Shown here: positions 55,384-63,323 of the stretch, one piece after another | How the letters are laid out: every line of letters begins with the position of its first letter | Numbering within the stretch: the first letter of the stretch is position 1 | DNA from: Companilactobacillus baiquanensis | GTDB lineage: Bacteria > Bacillota > Bacilli > Lactobacillales > Lactobacillaceae | Assembly: GCF_003946605.1 (NCBI RefSeq) | Contig: NZ_RHOQ01000002.1 | Location: 124,001-188,000 of the forward strand | DNA length: 64,000 nucleotides | Direction: 5' to 3' | Translations under genes and position numbers: made by a program | Notes under the pieces: generated by a model | Database searches by the model: none | What the model saw: only the letters and a program-made list of their open reading frames with translations | Told to the model about the DNA's origin: nothing

Positions 55384-56628
55384 ATGGCAGAAGTAAAAAA
55401 TAATACTAAAAGATTTTTACCAACAGCCTTAGCCTTGTATTTTGCCTACTTTATGTTGGTGATTGCTTCATCAATTTTAAGCCAGTATAAAGAACAGTTT
55501 GCAAACGCCTGGGGTGCGACTAACCTACCATCAGGAGTAATTGATGTAAGTATGGTTGTTTCAGTAGTTGCTGCTTTTGGACTTGGTAGATTAATTGCCT
55601 ATCCATTCGCTGGCCCAGTGTCTGATAAATTGGGAAGACGTGTTAGTGGTTTGATCGGAACACTTTTATATGCATGTTACTTCTTTGGGATAGCTTTCTC
55701 ACCATCATTTTGGTTTGCCTATGCAATTGGTATTTTGAACGGAATTGCTAACTCATTTCTTGATACATGTGTATCACCAAGTTTGATGGAAATGTTTCCT
55801 AAATCAGCTTCGATTGCTAATATTTTTACCAAATTCTCCGTTGTTGTGGCACAATTCCTCTTACCATTCTTCATTGGTTGGGTTGCCATGGCACATATGT
55901 CATATAAGACAATTTTCATTATTTGTGGATTCTTAATGCTAGTTGATGCTTTCTTAGTATTAACTTTGCCATTACCAGTTGCCAATGCTGTTGCTGGTGA
56001 AAATAAAGATGAAGTTAAAAAAGAAAAACACAAGATTCATTTCACACCAGCTTCAATTGCAGCTATTTTAATCGGTTTTACAAGTTCAACGACCTTTATG
56101 CTCTGGTTGAACTGTAATCAAGAGCTAGGTAAGAGTTATGGCGTTAAAAATCCTAGTGCTTTGCAATCATTCTATGCTGCAGGTGCCGCCATAGCGGTGT
56201 TATTAACAGCACAATTGATTCGCTGGGGACTTAAAGAATCAACAGTTCTTGTTTTATATCCAACTATTTCAATTATTACGTTATTACTAAGTTACTTTAT
56301 TCAAACACCAACAATGCTTTATATTGCTAGTTTCTTTATTGGTTATGCTGCTGCCGGTGGTGTTCTTCAATTAGCCACATCGACAACGATCGAATTTTTC
56401 CCAAGAGATAAAGGTTTGGCTACATCTTTATGTATGATCAGTTCTAGTATTGCCAACTACGCAATGCTTTCTCTAGCAGCGTTTATCACTAAGAGTACCG
56501 GTGGTAGTGCTCCGAGAATGATTATTTTATTAAATGTCATTATCACAATTATTGGAGTTTGTTTAGCATTAATCGTTAAGAGTGGTCAAAAAAAGACTGT
56601 CGCAAAAACTGAAGCAGCCGTTGAATAA
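55384..56628 (+). CDS. MFS transporter, probable shikimate/quinate uptake, copy 1
   Basis: This is a 414-residue major facilitator with 12 predicted membrane segments, the loop-2 motif GPVSDKLGRR and a central charged loop (KDEVKKEKHK). It starts 5 bases after the dehydratase gene. The substrate is inferred from the cluster only. Confidence 0.8.
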   Translation: MAEVKNNTKRFLPTALALYFAYFMLVIASSILSQYKEQFANAWGATNLPSGVIDVSMVVSVVAAFGLGRLIAYPFAGPVSDKLGRRVSGLIGTLLYACYFFGIAFSPSFWFAYAIGILNGIANSFLDTCVSPSLMEMFPKSASIANIFTKFSVVVAQFLLPFFIGWVAMAHMSYKTIFIICGFLMLVDAFLVLTLPLPVANAVAGENKDEVKKEKHKIHFTPASIAAILIGFTSSTTFMLWLNCNQELGKSYGVKNPSALQSFYAAGAAIAVLLTAQLIRWGLKESTVLVLYPTISIITLLLSYFIQTPTMLYIASFFIGYAAAGGVLQLATSTTIEFFPRDKGLATSLCMISSSIANYAMLSLAAFITKSTGGSAPRMIILLNVIITIIGVCLALIVKSGQKKTVAKTEAAVE

Positions 56629-56700
56629 ATTATTGTTTTGAAATTTGAGTGGGGATATGAATTGAGACTCTAAAGAAATTTTAGAACAAGGATAAGAGTT

Positions 56701-57951
56701 GTGAAAACTATGAATACAAAAAAATATCGTCCTAGTTTAATAGCCGCAACTATTTACTTTAATTATTTCGTTTGGGGTTCTTCAATTCTGATCGTCTCTC
56801 AATACAGTCAGCAGTTTATGAGATTGTGGAATACAGATGTAAAAGGGATCTCAACAGTTATTTCCATGGTGGGTATCGGACACTTGGTGACTGTTATCTT
56901 TGCCGGATGGATGTCAGACAAATTCGGTCGTCGAAATACGATGGTCATCGGGTTAATTTCTAATATTATTTTCTTAATGGGATTGATCCTTAGCCGCAAT
57001 GTTTATATGGCTTGTTTCTTTACTCTTTTCTTAGGTGCCGCTAATTCATTTGATGACTCTGGGGCATATCCGGCTTTGACTGAAGCATTTCCCACCAAAG
57101 CCGCAAGTATGAATTCACTTGTTAAAGCGTGCATGTCGTTATCTCAAACCTTATTACCATTTCTAGTAGCCGCCGTTTCAAGTGTTTCCATAGTTTTACC
57201 AATCATGTCAGTTCTTTTATTCTTAGATGTCGTTGCCATCTTTATGATCAAATTTAATAAAGAAGATTTAGATCCAGTTGAAGCAACAGAGATAGCGAAG
57301 GAAGAAAAAGAAGAGATAAAAGAAGAGGTAGCTGAAGAAAAAGAGGCCACTAATGGGCATCTGCCAAAGATGAGTATTGACGGAGTAGGATTGATCATTA
57401 TCGGTTTTACGATTTCATTTACATTTTATATGTACTCACAATATATTCCACATTTTGGAAGTACCGTTTTAAATCTTTCAGAAGCCGCATCCAAAGAATT
57501 AGTTTCATGGTATGCACTATCATCATTAATTTCAGTATTTATAACTTCGATAGTTATCAGAAAGGCTCAACCATACCACGTTATGATGCTTTATGCCGCC
57601 ATAGCGGGTACATTCTTAGTCTTGATGATAACCTTCCCAAGTTATTTGTTAGTAAGAATTACTAGTATCGTAATTGGATTTTTCGCTGCTGGAGGTATCT
57701 GGCAAGTTGGATTAACAATAATTTCACAATATTTCCCGGATCAAAAAGGAAAAGTTACCGGATATTATAGTTTTGCTGCAGCATTAACCTATTTCGTTGG
57801 ACCGTTTATTTCGACCTTTATTATCGACAATACGGCTCAAAGCATGATATATGTTTTTGCGATTGATGCTTTTGTAACCGTTGCTGGCGTTGCAGTAATG
57901 TTGTTCTTATTCTTTAGATGTCATAAATATCATTTTTTAAAAGCAAATTAA
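56701..57951 (+). CDS. MFS transporter, copy 2
   Basis: This is a 416-residue major facilitator, GTG start with AAGGA 8 bases upstream. It has the loop motif GWMSDKFGRR and a very Glu/Lys-rich central loop (about residues 190-222). It shares layout but only modest sequence with copy 1, so it probably has a different but related substrate. Followed by the second LysR-type palindrome. Confidence 0.8.
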   Translation: MKTMNTKKYRPSLIAATIYFNYFVWGSSILIVSQYSQQFMRLWNTDVKGISTVISMVGIGHLVTVIFAGWMSDKFGRRNTMVIGLISNIIFLMGLILSRNVYMACFFTLFLGAANSFDDSGAYPALTEAFPTKAASMNSLVKACMSLSQTLLPFLVAAVSSVSIVLPIMSVLLFLDVVAIFMIKFNKEDLDPVEATEIAKEEKEEIKEEVAEEKEATNGHLPKMSIDGVGLIIIGFTISFTFYMYSQYIPHFGSTVLNLSEAASKELVSWYALSSLISVFITSIVIRKAQPYHVMMLYAAIAGTFLVLMITFPSYLLVRITSIVIGFFAAGGIWQVGLTIISQYFPDQKGKVTGYYSFAAALTYFVGPFISTFIIDNTAQSMIYVFAIDAFVTVAGVAVMLFLFFRCHKYHFLKAN

Positions 57952-57954
57952 TTG

Positions 57955-57996
57955 ATAACTTTTGGTTATAGATTAATTGAAATATAGCAATTGGAC
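57955..57996 (+). promoter_or_regulatory. Candidate LysR operator and promoter, unit 2
   Basis: ATAAC-TTTTG-GTTAT (57955-57969) is followed at 57986 by AGCAATTGGAC. Against unit 1 the arms differ by a paired change (G/C to A/T) that preserves the palindrome, which supports a real binding site. Confidence 0.6.
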
Positions 57997-58087
57997 TTAA
58001 CACGTGACAGAGACTAAATTGTACTTGTAAAGTTTTTCACGTGAAGGAACTAACAATCGAATATAAATCAATTTGGAGAAATCAATC

Positions 58088-58939
58088 ATGACAAAATCAC
58101 ATCCTATTACAATCAGTTCTTGGACATTAGGCGACAAATGCAGTTTTGAAGATCGTGTAAAGGCAGCTAGTGAAGCAGGCTACGATGGAATTGGACTTCG
58201 TGCTGAAACATACGTTGATGCAGTTAACGAAGGACTTTCAGATGATGATATCCTAGCAATCCTTGATAAATATGGAATCAAATGTACCGAAGTTGAATAT
58301 ATCGTTCAATGGTGTGAGGAACCTAGATCATACGAACAAAAATATAAGGAACAAATGTGTTTCCACATGTGTGAACTCTTTGGAGTAAAACATATCAATA
58401 CAGGACTTATGGAATCATATTCAGTTGATTATTCAGCTAAGAAATTACAAGAATTAGCAAGTCGTGCTGGCAAATGGATCATTGCTTTAGAGCCAATGCC
58501 ATATAGTGGTTTACCAAACTTGGATAAGACATGGAAGATCATGGAAAAAGCAAATTGTGACAACGTTATGATGCTTCTTGACATGTGGCACTGGGTAAGA
58601 GCAGGTCAACCATATGATCTATTAACAAAGGAACAAGCCAAAAAAGTTATCTCAATTCAAATTGACGACGCTTATACACGTCCATATGCAGAATCAATTC
58701 TCCGTGACGAATCAATGCATGATCGTCTAGCACCAGGAATGGGAGAAATGGACACAGCCGGATTTGTCAAAATGATCAAAGATGCTGGAGTAGATCCTAA
58801 AGTTATCGGTGTTGAAGTAATTTCAGACAACTATCTAGCAAAGGGAATCGATTATACAGCAGATTATACATATAAAGGAACAGTTAAAGTTCTTGAAGAA
58901 GCATGGCCAGAAATTTTAAAAGAAGAAGTTAATGCATAG
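58088..58939 (+). CDS. TIM-barrel 3-dehydroshikimate dehydratase-like protein, copy 2
   Basis: This is a 283-residue paralogue of the gene at 54527, with the same ligand set (E135, D165, Q191, E243). Only about a dozen residues differ, while many third codon positions have changed, so both copies are old or under strong selection. Start ATG 58088 follows TTTGGAG. First gene of a unit with an SDR and two YdiB-like dehydrogenases. Confidence 0.72.
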   Translation: MTKSHPITISSWTLGDKCSFEDRVKAASEAGYDGIGLRAETYVDAVNEGLSDDDILAILDKYGIKCTEVEYIVQWCEEPRSYEQKYKEQMCFHMCELFGVKHINTGLMESYSVDYSAKKLQELASRAGKWIIALEPMPYSGLPNLDKTWKIMEKANCDNVMMLLDMWHWVRAGQPYDLLTKEQAKKVISIQIDDAYTRPYAESILRDESMHDRLAPGMGEMDTAGFVKMIKDAGVDPKVIGVEVISDNYLAKGIDYTADYTYKGTVKVLEEAWPEILKEEVNA

Positions 58940-58961
58940 TTAAAAAGTAGGAGGAATTATT

Positions 58962-59801
58962 ATGAGTGATAGTTGGTTAGGATTAGACGGAAAAGTTTGT
59001 GTTGTAACAGGTGCTGTTGGTGGTATGGGTACTAAGTTCTGTGAAGAGTATGCAAAACAAGGCGCAACAGTTGTAATGGTAGATTTATTGGAAGACAAAG
59101 TTAATGATTACGCTAAGAAACTTCATGAAGAGTACAACGTACCAACATTAGCAGTTAAATGTGACACTACTAATGAAGATGAAGTTGATGCAGCTGTTAA
59201 AAAAGTTGTTGATACGTTTGGAAAAGTCGATGTCGTGCTTAATACAGCTGCCATTCTAAGATTTTCTCCATTAGAAGATCTTCGTTTAGACGAGTGGAAG
59301 ACTTCACTAAATGTTAACGTAACAGGTTACTTCTTGATGTCACAAAGGTTTGGTCGAGTAATGATCGAACAAAAACACGGAACATTGCTACACATTTCAA
59401 CAATCGCTTCACGTTTCCCAGAAACATATAGTGCTGGATACAGTACAACTAAAGCAGCAGTCAACATGTTGTCACGCCAAATTGCCGCTGAATGGGGCCA
59501 ATATGGAGTACGTAGTAACTGTATCCTTCCATGTTTCGTTAAGACACCATTATCAGCTGGATTCTACAGTGATCCAGAAGTTGAAAAAGGCCGTAAACGT
59601 CTAACAGCTAGTCGTAGAATTGGAACAATCGATGATATTGCCAATGCTGTTATGTATCTATCAAGTGATCGTTCTGATTATACAAATGGTGGCGAATTAA
59701 CCGTTGAAGGTGGATTTGGAATTATGATGGGTGATATGACACCAAAACCAGGTGGCCGTCGTGGATATGCCATTGAACATCACCAACCTGCAAAGAAATA
59801 A
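58962..59801 (+). CDS. Classical short-chain dehydrogenase/reductase
   Basis: This is a 279-residue SDR. The cofactor motif TGAVGGMG is at about residue 17, LNTAAIL is the NAG-like motif, and the catalytic Ser-Tyr-Lys are in HISTIAS and YSAGYSTTKAA. Asp in VVMVDLLED after strand 2 suggests NAD(H). A 3-hydroxyacyl or cyclitol-like substrate of the shikimate branch is plausible. The final codons (CCAACCTGCAAA) are duplicated just after the stop. Confidence 0.83.
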   Translation: MSDSWLGLDGKVCVVTGAVGGMGTKFCEEYAKQGATVVMVDLLEDKVNDYAKKLHEEYNVPTLAVKCDTTNEDEVDAAVKKVVDTFGKVDVVLNTAAILRFSPLEDLRLDEWKTSLNVNVTGYFLMSQRFGRVMIEQKHGTLLHISTIASRFPETYSAGYSTTKAAVNMLSRQIAAEWGQYGVRSNCILPCFVKTPLSAGFYSDPEVEKGRKRLTASRRIGTIDDIANAVMYLSSDRSDYTNGGELTVEGGFGIMMGDMTPKPGGRRGYAIEHHQPAKK

Positions 59802-59827
59802 AACCAACCTGCAAAAAAATTATGAGA

Positions 59828-59914
59828 GTGTAACATAAGGTCATCCTGGAGGGACGAATAATTGAGCATTTTCAATTGTTCGTCCTTCATAGCTAGGTCT
59901 TTACCTTGTGACAC
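59828..59914. repeat. Nested inverted repeat (87 bp), GAATAATTG hairpin family
   Basis: Outer arms GTGTAACATAAGGT and ACCTTGTGACAC pair imperfectly. The inner stem GGGACGAATAATTG pairs with CAATTGTTCGTCC. Lies inside the unit, between the SDR and the first dehydrogenase. Confidence 0.75.
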
Positions 59915-59946
59915 ACGTTTCAATAAATAAAGAGGAGCTAGTAATC

Positions 59947-60822
59947 ATGGAAAAACATATCTCAGGAACGACAGGTCTATTCACACTTTTAGGAACACCA
60001 GTTGGTCACTCAGGTTCACCTGCCATGTATAATTTCAGCTTTCAAAATCAAGGCTTAGATTACGCTTATATGGCATTTGATGTTAAAAAGGAACAAATGC
60101 CAGAAGCAATTGAGGCTTTGAAACTATTCAAAGTTAAAGGATCAAACGTAACGATGCCATGTAAGACTGTTGCCGCATCACTTGTCGATGATCTTTCACC
60201 AGCTGCCAAAATTATTGGAGCTATCAACGTGATTGTTAATGATGATGGAAAATTAACTGGTCATATTACTGATGGAATTGGCTTTGTTCGTAATCTTAAA
60301 GAAAATGGCGTAGATATTAAAGGTAAAAAACTAGTTGTTATCGGTGCCGGTGGTGCCGCAACTGCAATCCAAGTTCAGGCCGCACTTGATGGCGCAAAAT
60401 CAATTTCAATTTTTAATCAAGATGATGAATTCTTTAGCAATGCAGAAGATACAAAAGAAAAACTTGAAGATGAAACACCAGAAGTAGATGTTGACGTTTA
60501 TCCATTATCAAATCAAGACTTGTTAAAAGAAGAAATTGAAGATGCTGATATCTTGGTAAATGCTACTGTCGTTGGTATGAAGCCACTTGATGGACAATCA
60601 TTAATTGATAAATCAATGTTACGTCCTGATTTAGTTGTTGCCGATACAGTTTACAATCCATTAAAGACTAAATTAATTGAAGATGCTGAAGAAATTGGTG
60701 CAAAAGCTATCCCTGGTAAAGGAATGTTGTTATGGCAAGGTGCTGAAGCATACACATTGTTTACAGGTAAAGAAATGCCAACCGATGAATATCAAGCATA
60801 CGAAAAAGAACAAGCTAAGTAA
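59947..60822 (+). CDS. YdiB-like quinate/shikimate dehydrogenase, copy 1 (divergent active site)
   Basis: This is a 291-residue AroE/YdiB-family enzyme from ATG 59947 (GAGGAG upstream). Substrate motif HSGSPAMYNFSF, catalytic K73 (VTMPCK) and D109. FNQDDEFF after the GAGGAA loop resembles YdiB, suggesting NAD use. Odd: positions 95 and 107 are Val and Ile, where copy 2 and most family members have Thr and Asn (NT and NNTDG), so substrate preference may have shifted. Confidence 0.84.
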   Translation: MEKHISGTTGLFTLLGTPVGHSGSPAMYNFSFQNQGLDYAYMAFDVKKEQMPEAIEALKLFKVKGSNVTMPCKTVAASLVDDLSPAAKIIGAINVIVNDDGKLTGHITDGIGFVRNLKENGVDIKGKKLVVIGAGGAATAIQVQAALDGAKSISIFNQDDEFFSNAEDTKEKLEDETPEVDVDVYPLSNQDLLKEEIEDADILVNATVVGMKPLDGQSLIDKSMLRPDLVVADTVYNPLKTKLIEDAEEIGAKAIPGKGMLLWQGAEAYTLFTGKEMPTDEYQAYEKEQAK

Positions 60823-60852
60823 CAAGGTGATTATCGAAAGGGCGCGTTAATT

Positions 60853-61719
60853 ATGGAAAAATGGATCGATGGCAGAACCAGAATGTTAGGTTTATTCGGT
60901 ACTCCGGTATCACATTCCGGCTCACCCGCAATGTATAACTTTAGTTTTGATCATGCAGGTATCAATTATGCATATTTAGCATTTGATGTAACGGCAGAAG
61001 AGATGCCAAAAGCTATCAGTATTATGAAAATGTTCAATATGCGTGGCGCAAACATAACGATGCCATGTAAAGCCGTGGCAGCCAAATTGGTCGACAAATT
61101 GACACCAGCCGCTGAACTTATCGGCGCTGTTAATACGATCGTAAACGACGACGGAGTTTTAACAGGAAATAATACCGATGGTGCTGGATATGTAGCAAAT
61201 ATTAGACAATATGGCGTTGAGCCTAAGGGGAAAGTGTTTACTATCTTAGGCGCCGGAGGTGCCGGCACGGCGATTGCCGTTCAAGTGGCTTTGGATGGAG
61301 CTAAAGAAATTAGAATCTTCAATCCAAAAGATGATTTCTTTAGCAATGCTGAAAAAATGGCCACTAAGATCATGGCTAAAGTACCTGATTGTAAAGTAAC
61401 AGTCGGTGATATTAATGATAAAGCTGCACTAAAAGCTTCTATTAATAATAGTGATGTTTTAGCAAATGCAACAAAAGTAGGAATGGCTCCAAATGTTGAC
61501 GAAACTAATATTAAAGATACAAGTGTTTTCCGTGATGATTTAGTTGTGACCGATACAGTCTATAATCCAACGGAAACAAAGATGTTACAAGATGCAAAAG
61601 CAAAAGGCAGTAAAGTAATCGGTGGACAAGGGATGCTAGTATGGCAAGGTGCCGCAGCATTTAAACTTTATACCGGTGAAGATATGGCTGTTGAAGATGT
61701 TAAGAAGTTGTTTTTTTAG
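60853..61719 (+). CDS. YdiB-like quinate/shikimate dehydrogenase, copy 2
   Basis: This is a 288-residue AroE/YdiB-family enzyme: HSGSPAMYNFSF, catalytic K73 (ITMPCK), GAVNTIVN, NNTDG with D109, GAGGAGTA and FNPKDDFF. C-terminal GGQGMLVWQGAAAF is typical. It lacks the divergent residues of copy 1. Quinate or shikimate oxidation (or the reverse) with NAD is expected; a biosynthetic AroE role is less likely given the cluster. Confidence 0.86.
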   Translation: MEKWIDGRTRMLGLFGTPVSHSGSPAMYNFSFDHAGINYAYLAFDVTAEEMPKAISIMKMFNMRGANITMPCKAVAAKLVDKLTPAAELIGAVNTIVNDDGVLTGNNTDGAGYVANIRQYGVEPKGKVFTILGAGGAGTAIAVQVALDGAKEIRIFNPKDDFFSNAEKMATKIMAKVPDCKVTVGDINDKAALKASINNSDVLANATKVGMAPNVDETNIKDTSVFRDDLVVTDTVYNPTETKMLQDAKAKGSKVIGGQGMLVWQGAAAFKLYTGEDMAVEDVKKLFF

Positions 61720-61734
61720 ATAAATGTTTATTGG

Positions 61735-61761
61735 CGATCCTCTTTTGAGGGTCGTTTTTTT
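61735..61761 (+). terminator. Terminator of the quinate/shikimate-type unit
   Basis: CGATCCTC pairs with GAGGGTCG (one wobble) around TTTT, followed by TTTTTTT. Confidence 0.85.
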
Positions 61762-61818
61762 CGTAATTTAAATAATCTATAAATGAGTCTAAATAATTAA
61801 TGAAAGAAGATGAATTTA

Positions 61819-63306
61819 ATGGTTAATCTCGATAATGATTTGAGAGATTTTCTTATATTTTTGCGTATTGGTAATAGCCGGGATCATCCTTTAGTGGTCT
61901 GGAATGTTTTGAATATTTTATACGGAGGTCATTCCGTCACTGATTCTCCTCAAACATTGGAATATATTATTGGTCGATATAATTCAAATTCTATTGACGA
62001 AAAATTGAATGAACCATTAATAACGAATGCAACTTTAAAAAATATTTTAGAAAGAATGGCTGATGAAGGGGGATTAGTAGAGGTTACATCTCGTAAGGTA
62101 AGAGTTCGTATGACAAGTGGTGCTTATCACATGCGCCAGGCTTCAATTTATCGTATTACAAGTAAAGGCATTGAGTTCATTAAAACAATTCCAAAAATTT
62201 TGGAGGCAGAAAATACCGTTACAGCCAATGTCTCTAAAATTGATGAGTATTGTGAGTTGATAGATTTTCTATGTAAACCAAATTTGATGACTAATGATAC
62301 TAAGCTTTATAACAGCTTCAACAATATGATTTCAGCTTATTCGGATGTGTTTAAAGGGATGCATAAATTGAGTGAGGATCTTGATGAAATTTCTAATGAT
62401 TTAGCATTTAATCATGCTAACGAAATTGCTGAAAATTTAAATAAAATGCTAAAAAATAAGGCTATTCCTGCTTTTAAAAAGATAACTTCTAGAAGTGAAA
62501 ATATTCAATATTTAAGTAATCAAAAAGACTTTCCTAATAAAGTAGCAAGAAGCAGATACGGTGAAGATAATTTAGATGCTGAAAAAAATACAAATAACTA
62601 TATAAAAATCCAGGAGCGCATAACGAGTAGTGAAGAATACGTCCGTAAACAATTAAAAATGTTATCGCATAGTTTTGAGCCAACGGCCACAGCTATGGAT
62701 AATAATTATGATTCTATTTATATTATTTACAATACAATTATTAATTCTATTAGATTGCTAGGTAAAGAATATGATCATTTGCAAGAACAAACAGTTGATA
62801 TTAAAGAGTTGAATCACCAAATCGATGAGTTGATGATAAATTACCAATCAATTTCATTTCCTAAAAAATTACCAAAACATTTAGCCTATGATCGGCAGGT
62901 GGATGATCCAGATGATTTATTGAAAGCAAGTATTCTGGGTCCAGTTAGCTATCAGATTAGTTCGGTATATAAAAAAGTAGCTACTTTTGAAGATAATCCA
63001 GTTATTTCTGAAGAAAATTTAGAAATGAGCGATTTAGATGATGCATTGAAGGAGTTTCAAGATTTAGTTATGAAGAATTCTACTGAAGGTGAAGTGAATC
63101 ATGACTTAGAGTTAGAAACCATAATTGCTCGTGATGAAATTATGAAACTATACAGTGCGACAGGATACGATAATTACGAAGATTTTTCTCCTTTTGGTAG
63201 GCCAATCAAAGAAGTCAGATCGATAGATACAGGCCCAATACGATTACATTTTAAAAAGGAAAAGTATAGTGTCCATTTACCTAGAGGATTCAATTTTAAA
63301 TTTTAG
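61819..63306 (+). CDS. Winged-helix/coiled-coil protein, possibly kleisin-like (MukF/MksF/JetA type)
   Basis: This is a 495-residue protein I do not recognise with certainty. ATG 61819 is preferred (GAAAGAAG upstream). Residues about 10-115 look like a winged helix with a wing of basic residues (VEVTSRKVRVRM). Residues about 130-340 are helical with coiled-coil character, then a linker and a short C-terminal domain. No signal peptide. The N-terminal winged helix plus long helical middle is the layout of MukF-like kleisins in MksBEF/Wadjet complexes. The next gene starts 17 bases later and an SMC-like ATPase would be expected beyond the window. Confidence 0.4.
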   Translation: MVNLDNDLRDFLIFLRIGNSRDHPLVVWNVLNILYGGHSVTDSPQTLEYIIGRYNSNSIDEKLNEPLITNATLKNILERMADEGGLVEVTSRKVRVRMTSGAYHMRQASIYRITSKGIEFIKTIPKILEAENTVTANVSKIDEYCELIDFLCKPNLMTNDTKLYNSFNNMISAYSDVFKGMHKLSEDLDEISNDLAFNHANEIAENLNKMLKNKAIPAFKKITSRSENIQYLSNQKDFPNKVARSRYGEDNLDAEKNTNNYIKIQERITSSEEYVRKQLKMLSHSFEPTATAMDNNYDSIYIIYNTIINSIRLLGKEYDHLQEQTVDIKELNHQIDELMINYQSISFPKKLPKHLAYDRQVDDPDDLLKASILGPVSYQISSVYKKVATFEDNPVISEENLEMSDLDDALKEFQDLVMKNSTEGEVNHDLELETIIARDEIMKLYSATGYDNYEDFSPFGRPIKEVRSIDTGPIRLHFKKEKYSVHLPRGFNFKF

Positions 63307-63323
63307 TGTGGAAAGGATAGACT

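Noticed and set aside
59784..59820. Short duplication of CCAACCTGCAAA around the SDR stop codon
   Set aside because: Probably a small slippage duplication; the reading frame and stop are unaffected.
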